Counted from the stretch's first letter, positions 56,721-64,000 are shown. The stretch: DNA of 64,000 nt from Opitutia bacterium (GCA_947475065.1 CANJLB010000005.1:50529-114528), one strand, 5' to 3'. Notes: generated by a model from the letters alone, not told the origin. Numbers and translations are program-made.

Positions 56721-57766
56721 AAAATTTCCCCCGCCTGCGGGCCTGGCTTTTGCTTTTCAGTCTCCTGTCTCCGGTCTCCGGTCTCCTGCTGGCCGCCGAC
56801 GCACCCGCCCCCCTCGCCGCTGCGGCGGCTCGCGACGAGGTGCTGGTCATCATCGGCGCGCCGGGTGAGGACACGTTTGCCCCCGGCTTCGCCGCCGCGG
56901 CCAAAAACTGGCAGGCTGCCGCCGATCGCGCGCACCTTGTCTGCACCGTGATCGGTCTCGACGAGAAAAAGGATCCTGACGCGGCACCGACCGACAAGGA
57001 CCGCGTGCAGGAGTGGTTGAAAAAAATTGACCCGGCCGCCGGCGGCAACGTCTGGATCGCCTACGTGGGCCACGGCACCTTTGACGGCCGGGAGGCGCAC
57101 CTCAACCTGCGCGGTCCCGATGTCGTGCCCACCGAGCTGGCCGCATGGTTCAAACCGATCAAACGCCAGCTCATCTTCATCCACGGCGGCTCGGCCGGCG
57201 GCGCGCCCTTCATCACCGCGCTCTCCGGCCCCGGTCGCATCATCATCACCGCCACCCGCGCCGGCAGCGAGCTCAACTATGCGCGTTTCGGCGAGCGGTT
57301 CGCCGAAGCCGTCGCCAGCGACGATGCCGACATTGACCAGGACGGACAGGTCTCGCTGCTGGAGGCGTTTGTCTATGCCGGACAGAAGGTGCAGGGTTTC
57401 TACACCGACAACAACCGCATGTTGAGCGAGCACGCGCAGCTCGACGACAACGGTGACAAGGCCAGCACGCCGGCAGACTGGTTCAAGGGCACGCGTCTCA
57501 TCAAGCGCCCTGCGCAGGGCCAGGCCGACGGCACGGGCTCCCGGCTGCTCGCCCTGTCCCCGGGCGACGCCGAACGAGCCATGACCGCCGCGCAGCTCCA
57601 GCAACGCGCAAAACTGGAGCAGCAGTTGGAGTCACTCCGTAACCAGAAAACCGCGCTCGGTGACACCGCCTATTACGCCCAGTTGGAAACCCTCCTCCGC
57701 CAGCTCGCCACCCTCTATGTGCCCGCCCCGATGGTGTCGAACGGGCCGGAAAAACAGGCAAACTGA
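56717..57766 (+). CDS. Secreted caspase-like protein without catalytic Cys
   Basis: 349 residues; signal peptide ends near LLLAADA. Its start overlaps the preceding stop as ATGA. Fold of C13/C14 peptidases: beta strand-GHG (G118-H119-G120) and the second strand LIFIHGGSAGGAPF, where the expected catalytic Cys is replaced (H156-G-G-S159). The only Cys is C76. Downstream RIIITATRAGSE and an EF-hand-like DADIDQDGQVSLLEAF are family features. Probably a pseudo-peptidase or binding module of the MoxR/VWA system; a C-terminal helix (~300-345) may be a coiled coil. Confidence 0.85.
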   Translation: MKNFPRLRAWLLLFSLLSPVSGLLLAADAPAPLAAAAARDEVLVIIGAPGEDTFAPGFAAAAKNWQAAADRAHLVCTVIGLDEKKDPDAAPTDKDRVQEWLKKIDPAAGGNVWIAYVGHGTFDGREAHLNLRGPDVVPTELAAWFKPIKRQLIFIHGGSAGGAPFITALSGPGRIIITATRAGSELNYARFGERFAEAVASDDADIDQDGQVSLLEAFVYAGQKVQGFYTDNNRMLSEHAQLDDNGDKASTPADWFKGTRLIKRPAQGQADGTGSRLLALSPGDAERAMTAAQLQQRAKLEQQLESLRNQKTALGDTAYYAQLETLLRQLATLYVPAPMVSNGPEKQAN

Positions 57767-58201
57767 CTTATCTGCATCGTTCAAGCATCACCCCGTGTCG
57801 TGAATGTTTCTGCGCCAAAGAATCTTAAGTGTCGCCCCGGGTGCCCGCGCAGACCGGGCGGCCTACCCGCAGGATCTGACGCGGCAGGTGGCGGAGGGCC
57901 CACACAGGCCCAATTGCCTGCATGTGCAGGACCAAACCGCTGCGGACATCGAGCGGGCTGCCCAAATCGGTCGCGTGGAAACTGGCGGTGGCTTCCTGCC
58001 TCAAGCCGCACACCCAGGCGAGCAAGGGTTGGCTGGCCGGACAACAGCACATGGGGGACGCCGTCACGGTCAGCCATTCCGTCCCCGTCCTCAGGCGGAA
58101 GCCCGGTGCGGGTCAGGACTGGATTGAATGCCTCACAATAAGACTTAAGACATGCCCCCCTCGGCCTTTTTCCTAGGCCTTTACGGTAAAATATTATATA
58201 T
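57767..58201. other. Degenerate intergenic region at the island edge
   Basis: 435 bases without a credible gene. The first half holds only degenerate open frames. The last ~80 bases (58084-58165) are a copy of the CTTAAG repeat family. A sharp change from GC-rich to AT-rich occurs at about 58180. Confidence 0.55.
58084..58165 (-). repeat. CTTAAG repeat family, copy 1
   Basis: Reads on the minus strand GCCGAGGGGGGCATGTCTTA then AGTCTTATTGTGAGGC and TCCTGACCCGCACCGGGCTT. Same family as 59123-59191 and 61101-61252. Faces copy 2 across the AT-rich gene. Confidence 0.75.
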
Positions 58202-59086
58202 ATGAATCTTAAGAGAATATCTTTTATTATTGCAGTAAGCTTTGGGCTAATTTGCATTGCTTACAGAATCCATATCTACACAGATAAAGTAAAAATAAGC
58301 TTAAATGCTATTTCTAATAATATGGTGTATGCTGAAACTGCTAATTATGATAAAGAGCATGATCAACGATCAAATACAAATAATGATATCATACGTTTGC
58401 TATCTCTGCCTGATGATAATCCGAAAAAAAAGAATTTTTTGTTTAAAAACAAATTGGAGCAGATGCCGCAAGTGGTAAATCGGACATATGATTATCTTTT
58501 CAAAAAATTAAACCTTGATCAACAAAAACAGAAGACGCTGACCGATCTTCTTGTGACGAGACTGTTTTTGGCTGATATCATTGGAAAGAATTTTAATAAA
58601 ATTTCGGTTCGAGATTTCGACCCCAATGGCGCTTTAATGGTGGCCTTGGTGGATTATCCGGCTGATGCTTCCGAAAAAAATTTGTCGACGATCAACAATT
58701 CGCCTGATGTAGTTGAGTTGGATTCATTGATTAAGAAATTGCTTGGTGAAAATGATTTTTCGGTTTTGAGCCAATATATGATTGATTACAGAATTATAAT
58801 GCAGGTCGTCAATCCCATGCAGAACGAGATTAGACAATCTGGCTTTTCAGCATTAACTAATGAACAGTCCGATCAATTGATCGAACTTGTTAGTATTTAT
58901 AGGCCAACTGTCAATGATAATCGATTCGTTGGCGTAAATGTCATATCGGCCGAGGCGTTAGAGCGAAGTAAGGTCATATTAACATCTCAACAAAATTCTG
59001 TTCTTGAAAAGTTAAAGTTGCGTTATGAGGCCGCTGACACAATGATCTCCTCGGCCATTGATGCCGGTCGCTTTACCAAAAAATGA
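58202..59086 (+). CDS. AT-rich membrane-anchored protein, paralogue of 31687-32595
   Basis: 294 residues from ATG 58202. An N-terminal membrane segment (ISFIIAVSFGLICIAYRIHI), then a helical extracytoplasmic domain. Very AT-rich, like its relative. Shared pattern: F-x-x-L-x-hydrophobic-x7-L-x-x-hydrophobic-V-x-R-x-x-hydrophobic-x-x-DI, then LLGENDF, later LTNEQSDQLIELV and LTSQQNSVLEKLK. Bracketed by inverted copies of the CTTAAG repeat. Function unknown; composition suggests acquisition. Confidence 0.75.
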   Translation: MNLKRISFIIAVSFGLICIAYRIHIYTDKVKISLNAISNNMVYAETANYDKEHDQRSNTNNDIIRLLSLPDDNPKKKNFLFKNKLEQMPQVVNRTYDYLFKKLNLDQQKQKTLTDLLVTRLFLADIIGKNFNKISVRDFDPNGALMVALVDYPADASEKNLSTINNSPDVVELDSLIKKLLGENDFSVLSQYMIDYRIIMQVVNPMQNEIRQSGFSALTNEQSDQLIELVSIYRPTVNDNRFVGVNVISAEALERSKVILTSQQNSVLEKLKLRYEAADTMISSAIDAGRFTKK

Positions 59087-59122
59087 AAGTTATGAATAGA
59101 AGAGGCAGCCGGGGGTCAGGCA

Positions 59123-59191
59123 GCCGAGGGGGTCATGACTTAAGTTTTGTTGTGAGCCGTGCAAGCAACTCCTGACCCGCACCGGGCTTCC
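59123..59191 (+). repeat. CTTAAG repeat family, copy 2 (truncated)
   Basis: GCCGAGGGGGTCATGACTTA at its start and TCCTGACCCGCACCGGGCTT near its end. Cut off at 59191/59192 where an IS66-type end (GTAAGCG) begins. Confidence 0.75.
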
Positions 59192-59208
59192 GTAAGCGTC
59201 CGGTCGGC

Positions 59209-60762
59209 CTTTCAATTACCCACATTTTCACGTCCGCGAAGAGGCCGGACTGTCGCGAGAATATTACATATAAATAACACAAACATTGCATAAGCCTCAT
59301 ATAATTCGGGATGAAAACCCAACCCGAATCAACACTATCAGCCGAGGGATCGAGGCGATCCGTCGATACGTGGATGGATCAGGAACTGGTCGGTGGTGAG
59401 TTTGCCGACGAACGACTGGGCAAACGGTTCCGAGCCGTGTTGCAGGATCTGTCCGAAGCCACGGCCGAAAGCATTCCCCTCGCGTGCCAGGACTGGGCGA
59501 ATACCAAGGCCGCGTACCGGTTCTTCGCCAATGCGCGGGTCACGGAGGCGGACATTCTGGCTGGGCACTTTCGTTCGACGCGGGAGCGGTTCGCCGGCAC
59601 CGTCGGCCCCATCCTGGTGCTGCACGATACGACGGAGTTTTCCTACCGGCGCAACAACATCGGCCTGCTGCATCAGCCGAAATACGGTCCCGACGAGCGT
59701 TGGCGACGGGAACACCCGCTCTGCGGGATCTCAATGCACTCCAGCCTCGTGGTGACGCCAGCCGGCCTGCCGCTCGGGCTGGCGGCGGCCAAGTTTTGGA
59801 CCCGCAAGGAGTTCAAGGGCTGCAACGCGCTGAAGCGCACGATCAATCCAACGCGGGTGCCGATTGAGGAGAAGGAAAGCCTGCGCTGGCTGCAAAACCT
59901 GCAGCAGGCCACGCAACGGCTCGGCGACGCCCGGCGGTGTGTGCATGTGGGGGATCGCGCCAGCGACATCTTCGAGCTGTTTTGTGCCGCCCAAGAGGCG
60001 GGCACGCACTTTCTTGTGCGCACCAGTGTCAATCGTCTGGCCGAAGAAGGCTGGACCACGGTGGCCGAGGAAATGGCGGCAGTGGCCGTCAAGGGGCTGC
60101 ACCGGCTCGAAGTGCGCGACAAAAAAGGGCAGGTTTCCACGGTGGTGCTGGAACTCAAATATCACCGGCTCCGGATCCTCCCCCCGGTGGGCAAGCGCCG
60201 GCGATATCAGGCTTTGACCCTGACGGTCATCCACGCCCAGGAGCAAGGCACGCCGCAGGGGCGGGAAAAGATTGATTGGAAATTGCTGACGGATTTGCCT
60301 GTGGCCTCGCCGCAGGCCGCGATCGAAAAACTCCAATGGTATGCGCTGCGCTGGAAAATCGAGGTCTTCCATAAAATCATGAAGTCGGGCTGCAAGGTCG
60401 AGGCGTCACGCCTGCGCACCGCCGAGCGCCTGGTGAACCTGCTCGCGACATGTTGCATCCTGAGCTGGCGAATCTTTTGGATGACCATGATTAACCGGGA
60501 GCAACCGGCGGCCGCCCCTACCGTCGCATTAACCCAGATGGAATTGGACTTGCTCGATCATCTGGTCGCGGACCGGGCAGACCGAATGCCGGCGATGAAA
60601 ACGCTCACCCACTACCTGACCAAAATCGCCAGACTGGGTGGCTATCTGGCACGGACACACGATCCTGATCCGGGCAATATCGTCATATGGCGTGGACTGT
60701 CACGGCTCACCGACATCGCGCTTGGCTTCTCCCTCCATGCTAAAAATGTGGGTAATTGAAAG
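59209..60762 (+). mobile_element. Intact IS4-group (Tn5/IS50-like) insertion sequence
   Basis: 1554 bp with perfect 20-bp inverted ends, CTTTCAATTACCCACATTTT at 59209-59228 and its complement at 60743-60762. A 9-bp target duplication CCGGTCGGC is at 59200-59208 and 60763-60771. One transposase gene. The 9-bp duplication equals that of Tn5. Everything needed for transposition appears present, so recent insertion is likely. Confidence 0.95.
59311..60759 (+). CDS. Tn5/IS50-like DDE transposase
   Basis: 482 residues, cut-and-paste transposase. N-terminal DNA-binding domain WMDQELVGGEFADERLGKRF...CQDWANTKAAYRFFAN (Tnp_DNA_bind). Catalytic D106 (LHDTTEF), D215 (VGDRASDIFE) and E351 in the YREK-type box YALRWKIEVFHKIMK. 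Length and spacing match Tn5 transposase. It extends to 3 bases before the right end of the element, using the inverted repeat for its C-terminus (KNVGN). Confidence 0.96.
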   Translation: MKTQPESTLSAEGSRRSVDTWMDQELVGGEFADERLGKRFRAVLQDLSEATAESIPLACQDWANTKAAYRFFANARVTEADILAGHFRSTRERFAGTVGPILVLHDTTEFSYRRNNIGLLHQPKYGPDERWRREHPLCGISMHSSLVVTPAGLPLGLAAAKFWTRKEFKGCNALKRTINPTRVPIEEKESLRWLQNLQQATQRLGDARRCVHVGDRASDIFELFCAAQEAGTHFLVRTSVNRLAEEGWTTVAEEMAAVAVKGLHRLEVRDKKGQVSTVVLELKYHRLRILPPVGKRRRYQALTLTVIHAQEQGTPQGREKIDWKLLTDLPVASPQAAIEKLQWYALRWKIEVFHKIMKSGCKVEASRLRTAERLVNLLATCCILSWRIFWMTMINREQPAAAPTVALTQMELDLLDHLVADRADRMPAMKTLTHYLTKIARLGGYLARTHDPDPGNIVIWRGLSRLTDIALGFSLHAKNVGN

Positions 60763-60795
60763 CCGGTCGGCGACCCTCTAGGCGAATAACAATTT

Positions 60796-60813
60796 CCCCG
60801 CTACGATGCGGGG
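60796..60813 (+). promoter_or_regulatory. Hairpin before tnpA
   Basis: CCCCGC-TACGAT-GCGGGG directly before the ATG at 60814. It would occlude the translation start of tnpA, a common way to keep transposase expression low. Confidence 0.4.
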
Positions 60814-61146
60814 ATGGAAACAATCACGACGGAGCTGATGGCCGACGGCCAGAAGCGGGACGGGAGGGGCCACCGGATCACGACGCCCGAGCGGCGGGCG
60901 GAACTGCTGCTCGCGTATGAGGCGAGCGGGCTGAGTGGGGCGGCGTTCGCGCGGCGGGAGGGGATCGTGTATCCGACGTTTGCGACCTGGGTGCAACGCC
61001 GTGCCGCGGGCCTCACCCCAACTCCGACCAAGCCGCAGCCAGCGAACGGCCTGGTGCGTTTCACGGAACTGCGGCTCCCCGCCCGCAGCCCGCTGGAAGT
61101 GGGTCATGTCTTAAGTCTTGTTGTGAAGCGTTCAAGCAGCTCCTGA
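60814..61146 (+). pseudogene. Truncated IS66 accessory protein TnpA
   Basis: 110-codon frame. Residues ~25-75 (RRAELLLAYEASGLSGAAFARREGIVYPTFATWVQRR) are the IS66 TnpA helix-turn-helix. From about residue 96 (after RSPLEV) the coding sequence runs into the CTTAAG repeat, giving the unrelated tail GHVLSLVVKRSSSS. No tnpB or tnpC follows. Thus a remnant, unable to support transposition alone. Confidence 0.8.
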
Positions 61147-61252
61147 CCCGCGCCTGGTTTCCACCCGAGGACGGAGTCAGCCCGATCCAGTTGCTCGGCC
61201 AAGCGAGCAATGGCTGGCTGGCCAACAAGACTTAAGACATACCCCCTCGGCC
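61101..61252 (+). repeat. CTTAAG repeat family, copy 3, MITE-like with inverted ends
   Basis: Left end GGGTCATGTCTTAAGTCTTG; right end complement GGGGTATGTCTTAAGTCTTG, one indel apart. ~150 bp between them codes a short frame (AFKQLLTRAWFPPEDG). It interrupts or joins the IS66 tnpA remnant. Same inner sequence as copies 1 and 2. Confidence 0.75.
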
Positions 61253-61345
61253 GCATCTCCAGTTTTAAAATGCCTGTTAGGCGGACTGCCGGGGCTGAGT
61301 CTTTATGCTTCCATTTTTGTGGCTTTCCGGCATCAGGATTTGGCC

Positions 61346-62044
61346 ATGTCGCCCCGTCCGGTTTGTCGTTTGATGCTTTTGCTGGCCGTTGCCGGAGGTA
61401 TGATCTCGCGGGCTGAACTTCCACCCAAGGTGGAGGAAGCCATGCGGCAGGGTTTGCTCGCGTTGGCGAAGCAGGATTGGGAGGGTGCGAGCGGCAAACT
61501 GCAGGAGGTTCAAAAATTTGCCCCGGCCGAGCCCGGGGTTTATCGCAACCTCGGTGACGCCGAATCGAAAATACCCGGACGCGAAATGCGTGCCTTTGCC
61601 TGGTATGGCGCCTATCTGGCCGTCAGTCCCGGCCATCCGCCGGATGAGATGGCGGTGGTTGTGGCGATGGATGCACTGCGGCCCAAGTTTGACGCAACCG
61701 TACATCGGGTGCTGGTGGCCACGCAGGACGCCGCCGGCCGGCTGGCGACCGGACCGGAACGCGTGGAAGCGTTCGGCAAGGTGGCCGAGCTGTGGGCGAG
61801 GGCGGGGGACTTTCCAGCCGCCCGCCAGACTGCCGTGCTGACGGCGGACCAAGCTCAAATGGTGGAGACCGAATACATCATCGCCGAACAGCAGGTCATC
61901 GCCAAAAATCAGGCCGGGGCGCTCCAGACCGTGCGACAGATGGGCGACCCCAAGGTCCGGGGCAAAGGTGAAGCACGCGTGGCACGGCGGATCATCTGGG
62001 AAACCAACGGATTTGAAGCCGCAAAAAAATCGCCGCGCAGATAG
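61346..62044 (+). CDS. Secreted repeat protein, zero-frame part ending after an A7 run
   Basis: 232 residues from ATG 61346; signal peptide MSPRPVCRLMLLLAVAGGMISRAE. Helical, TPR-like repeats follow (WEGASGKLQEVQKF, YRNLGDAESKI). The frame stops at 62042-62044, 13 bases after the heptamer A-AAA-AAA (62023-62029). A shift to the -1 frame at that site continues EAAKK-IAAQIEDPEGRGLAEVY without a break into the next reading frame, giving one protein of 831 residues. Either a decayed gene, a real -1 frameshift, or a sequencing error. Downstream of the island repeats. Confidence 0.75.
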   Translation: MSPRPVCRLMLLLAVAGGMISRAELPPKVEEAMRQGLLALAKQDWEGASGKLQEVQKFAPAEPGVYRNLGDAESKIPGREMRAFAWYGAYLAVSPGHPPDEMAVVVAMDALRPKFDATVHRVLVATQDAAGRLATGPERVEAFGKVAELWARAGDFPAARQTAVLTADQAQMVETEYIIAEQQVIAKNQAGALQTVRQMGDPKVRGKGEARVARRIIWETNGFEAAKKSPRR

Positions 62045-62071
62045 AGGACCCCGAGGGCAGAGGACTCGCGG
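62023..62071 (+). promoter_or_regulatory. Slippery heptamer A-AAA-AAA and downstream stem
   Basis: GCA-AAA-AAA-TCG in the zero frame is the X-XXY-YYZ arrangement for -1 slippage. CCGCG (62033-62037) and CGCGG (62067-62071) could pair 4 bases downstream, with a smaller CCC/GGG stem within. Same design as the dnaX site, but the spacer is short. Function is inferred. Confidence 0.5.
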
Positions 62072-62085
62072 AAGTTTACATCACC

Positions 62086-63840
62086 ATGGGGTTGTCGGAC
62101 GCAAAACAATATGCGGAGGCGCTCAGAACCGCCGGACGGATTGATGACCCGAAGAGTCGCAGCGCCGCGCTATTCAACCTTGCCATCGACCAGTACATAG
62201 AGGGAGACAGGCAGGGGGCGAAGACCACCAGTCTGTTGGCGAAACAAGCCGCCATCCGAGTGGAGGAGGGGAAGAGCCGCAGTGAGGCGATGGCGGCCGT
62301 TTTTCTTGCCCAGTCCATGGTCGGTGACACGGCGGAGGCGGAAGCCAGCTTCGTTCTGGCCGGTCAGATTGTTGATAAAATTGCCGACCCCAAGACCAGA
62401 ATCGATGCGGTGTTACGTGTCGCCGAGTATGCCCATCAAACCGGCAACAGCCGGAGGGATACGGAAACAACTATGCAGCGGGTTGCCCGTCTGATCACCG
62501 AGGCGCGCGAGACCGTGGCGCAGATTACGGACGCAAAGGTCAGGGCCGAGGCAGAGCTTGCCATCGTCGAGGTGCAGAAAAAGGCCGAAACCCGGGCTGG
62601 AGCGCGGGCCATCGCCGCCTTGGTGTCGGCGGGAGATTTTTCCGGGGCCAAAGCGATGGTGGGACAGCTGACCGATCCCGCGTTGAAAATCCAGACGCTG
62701 CGAGACATTGCCAACCAACAGGCCAAGGCGGGCGATTTCGTCGGAGCGAGGGAAACGGTCGAGCTGATTGCCGACCCGGGCGAAAGGATCACGGCAGAAC
62801 AAATACTCGTCCAGAACCAGACCCTGGCCGGTGATATCGAGGGAGCGGGGCCGGTCATCGGGCTCATGCAAAAAACCCTCGGCCAAATGGCGGACCAGCC
62901 GGCGAGGGACAAGGGGATATCCTGGCTGATCACGGCGCAGATGCAGGCAGGGGACAGGGCGGGGGCGCTGGCGGCATTGCGGCAAATTGCCGATGAGCAT
63001 AAGCGGGATGTGGCCACCTCCCAGATCGCGCGCAACTTTGCCACCAAGGGTGACTCTGCGGCAGCTCAGGAGCTTGCCGACCAGATCGTGGCGACCAAGG
63101 AAAAAGCCTCGGCGGAACTCTCCATCGGCGTCGAGCAGGTGAAAGCGGGCAATTTCACCGAAGCGATGGCGAGCTTGCGGCTGGTACAACAGATGGCGGA
63201 AACCATGGCGGACACTGGGTTCGACAAATCCGGCCCATATGGCTCGAAAATCCAGGTCCAATTCATCCTTGCCGGCTTTCAAACCGACGCCCGTGACCTG
63301 ACGGGTGCGCTCGAAACGCTCCGGAGCGTGGAGCAAACAGTACGGCGTATGGAGCTCTTCAACGGCTGGCGGGAAACGATTTCGCTCGAAACCCGCCTCG
63401 CGGAGGCACAGGCGAAGGCCGGTGACTTTGCGGCAGCGTTGGCTAACTTGCAGGCGGCCACCACGGTGGCCGACCGCATCGTCGGCACCGAGGACCGGCT
63501 CTGGGCCATGGATGCGATTTCAAGCTCGCAGACCAGAATCACGGCTCTGGGCGCGGCCACGGGTGCGGTGGTGGCCTTGCCCACAATGGCCGGGCCGGCG
63601 CTCTTTCCCGCCGCCTCCTCCGGTCCGCCGATCGAGGCGCGGGTCGCCGCCGGCGAGTGGATGGAGAAGATTGGGTGGGTGCTGAATGAGCCGATCCATC
63701 TGGATTTTCCGGGCACATTCCAAACGCTCACAGCGGGTAATCCGTCGCAGATGTTCCAGGCTGTAGCTAAAACCGCCGAGCGGCTCATTGTGGTGAGGCA
63801 GCAACTTGAGGCGCTTTGGGAAAAACAGTCCAAGCCGTGA
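62086..63840 (+). CDS. Repeat-rich protein, -1 frame continuation
   Basis: 584 residues from ATG 62086 (GGAAG 12 bases upstream), or part of an 831-residue fusion with the preceding frame by -1 slippage at 62023-62029. It consists of ~35-residue helical repeats with the theme QIxDPxxRxxAxxxIAxxQxxAGDxxGAxxT, e.g. LIADPGERITAEQILVQNQ and QLTDPALKIQTLRDIANQQ. Without its own signal peptide this part would be cytoplasmic if translated alone; the repeats make a periplasmic scaffold more likely. Function unknown. Confidence 0.75.
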   Translation: MGLSDAKQYAEALRTAGRIDDPKSRSAALFNLAIDQYIEGDRQGAKTTSLLAKQAAIRVEEGKSRSEAMAAVFLAQSMVGDTAEAEASFVLAGQIVDKIADPKTRIDAVLRVAEYAHQTGNSRRDTETTMQRVARLITEARETVAQITDAKVRAEAELAIVEVQKKAETRAGARAIAALVSAGDFSGAKAMVGQLTDPALKIQTLRDIANQQAKAGDFVGARETVELIADPGERITAEQILVQNQTLAGDIEGAGPVIGLMQKTLGQMADQPARDKGISWLITAQMQAGDRAGALAALRQIADEHKRDVATSQIARNFATKGDSAAAQELADQIVATKEKASAELSIGVEQVKAGNFTEAMASLRLVQQMAETMADTGFDKSGPYGSKIQVQFILAGFQTDARDLTGALETLRSVEQTVRRMELFNGWRETISLETRLAEAQAKAGDFAAALANLQAATTVADRIVGTEDRLWAMDAISSSQTRITALGAATGAVVALPTMAGPALFPAASSGPPIEARVAAGEWMEKIGWVLNEPIHLDFPGTFQTLTAGNPSQMFQAVAKTAERLIVVRQQLEALWEKQSKP

Positions 63841-63857
63841 GGCCAACCGACGGTATG

Positions 63858-64000
63858 ATCCGGGGACCTAGGTGACAGATTGTCCGGGGACGTAGGTTAC
63901 ACTGTAGGGCTATGCCTTGGAGCCACCTCTCACCGATGGAAGAGATCAACCGATTCGTGGTGCTCGCGCAAAGCGGGCGCTTTTACCTGGCCGACCTGTG
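63858..64000 (+). mobile_element. IS481-type element, left part (cut by window end)
   Basis: Begins with two imperfect copies of an end-like sequence, TCCGGGGACCTAGGTGACAG (63859-63878) and TGTCCGGGGACGTAGGTTAC (63881-63900), followed by a transposase gene. Lies 18 bases after the repeat-protein stop. Confidence 0.75.
63912..64000 (+). CDS. IS481-family transposase, partial
   Basis: First 29 codons, MPWSHLSPMEEINRFVVLAQ and on; this opening is typical for IS481 DDE transposases (MPW...M-E-E-I-x-R-F-V-x-L-A). The rest lies beyond the window. Too short to judge whether the gene is intact. Confidence 0.75.
   Translation, partial: MPWSHLSPMEEINRFVVLAQSGRFYLADL

Larger units (their letters stand above)
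59192..61100 (+). mobile_element. IS66-family remnant, split by an IS4/Tn5-type insertion
   Basis: Left end GTAAGCGTCCGGTCGGC (59192-59208) matches the conserved GTAAGCG terminus of IS66 elements; it resumes after the inserted element at 60772 (GACCC...) and leads into a tnpA-like gene at 60814. The right end and tnpB/tnpC are missing: sequence switches to a CTTAAG repeat at about 61101. Confidence 0.75.

Noticed and set aside
57824..57829. Additional CTTAAG site as a fourth repeat copy
   Set aside because: Only a short match around the hexamer and the wrong orientation to pair with copy 1.
57800..58141. Open frames of 80-160 codons on both strands
   Set aside because: No signal, domain or start context; overlaps the CTTAAG repeat and reads as degenerate sequence.

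Overview
The window reads as a chromosomal segment of a GC-rich, Gram-negative bacterium of the Planctomycetes-Verrucomicrobia-Chlamydiae group, most plausibly an Opitutus-like verrucomicrobium. The reasons are inferential: a MoxR / DUF58 / BatA-type / very long Gln-rich membrane protein cluster, SPINDLY-like TPR glycosyltransferases in tandem, a GxxExxY gene lodged in the gat operon, and many secreted or lipid-anchored hypotheticals. No rRNA and no CRISPR array was seen; one tRNA (Pro, CGG) is present.

Layout. 0-17 kb is mostly housekeeping: an Fe-S (XPD/DinG-like) helicase with a nuclease-like N-terminus, hflX, a beta carbonic anhydrase, gatC-gatA-(GxxExxY)-gatB, a methyltransferase, an aspartate-type aminotransferase, an EVE protein, a PrxQ/AhpE-type peroxiredoxin, aconitase A, a STAS protein and RNase III. 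17.7-19.1 kb holds tRNA-Pro and a class V aminotransferase. 19.1-28.9 kb is a minus-strand glycosylation operon: a two-domain glycosyltransferase, a small transferase-like protein and three consecutive TPR/O-GlcNAc-transferase-like genes. 29-41 kb mixes a lipoprotein, an FtsB-like protein, a GspA/GspB-like pair, an AT-rich membrane protein, a fatty acid hydroxylase, an RNA-remodelling pair (RRM protein, RhlE-like helicase), KDG kinase, a YqeY-like protein, and the divergent mntR/mntH pair with an operator-like palindrome.

41.6-57.8 kb is one co-oriented, tightly spaced envelope cluster: TPR metallopeptidase, DUF4159, MoxR ATPase, DUF58, BatA/VWA membrane protein, a 1499-residue coiled-coil/Gly-Gln-rich protein, a GATase-like/VWA membrane protein and a caspase-like protein that lacks the expected Cys. 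The likely theme is a MoxR-chaperoned VWA system at the inner membrane and periplasm.

57.8-64 kb is an accessory island: an AT-rich gene related to the one at 31.7 kb, a CTTAAG-containing repeat family, an IS66 end split by an intact 1554-bp Tn5/IS4-type element (20-bp inverted ends, 9-bp target duplication), a repeat-rich secreted protein broken by a frameshift exactly at an A-AAA-AAA heptamer, and the start of an IS481-type element. A ~180-bp intergenic repeat occurs twice in opposite orientation (10.0 and 38.2 kb).
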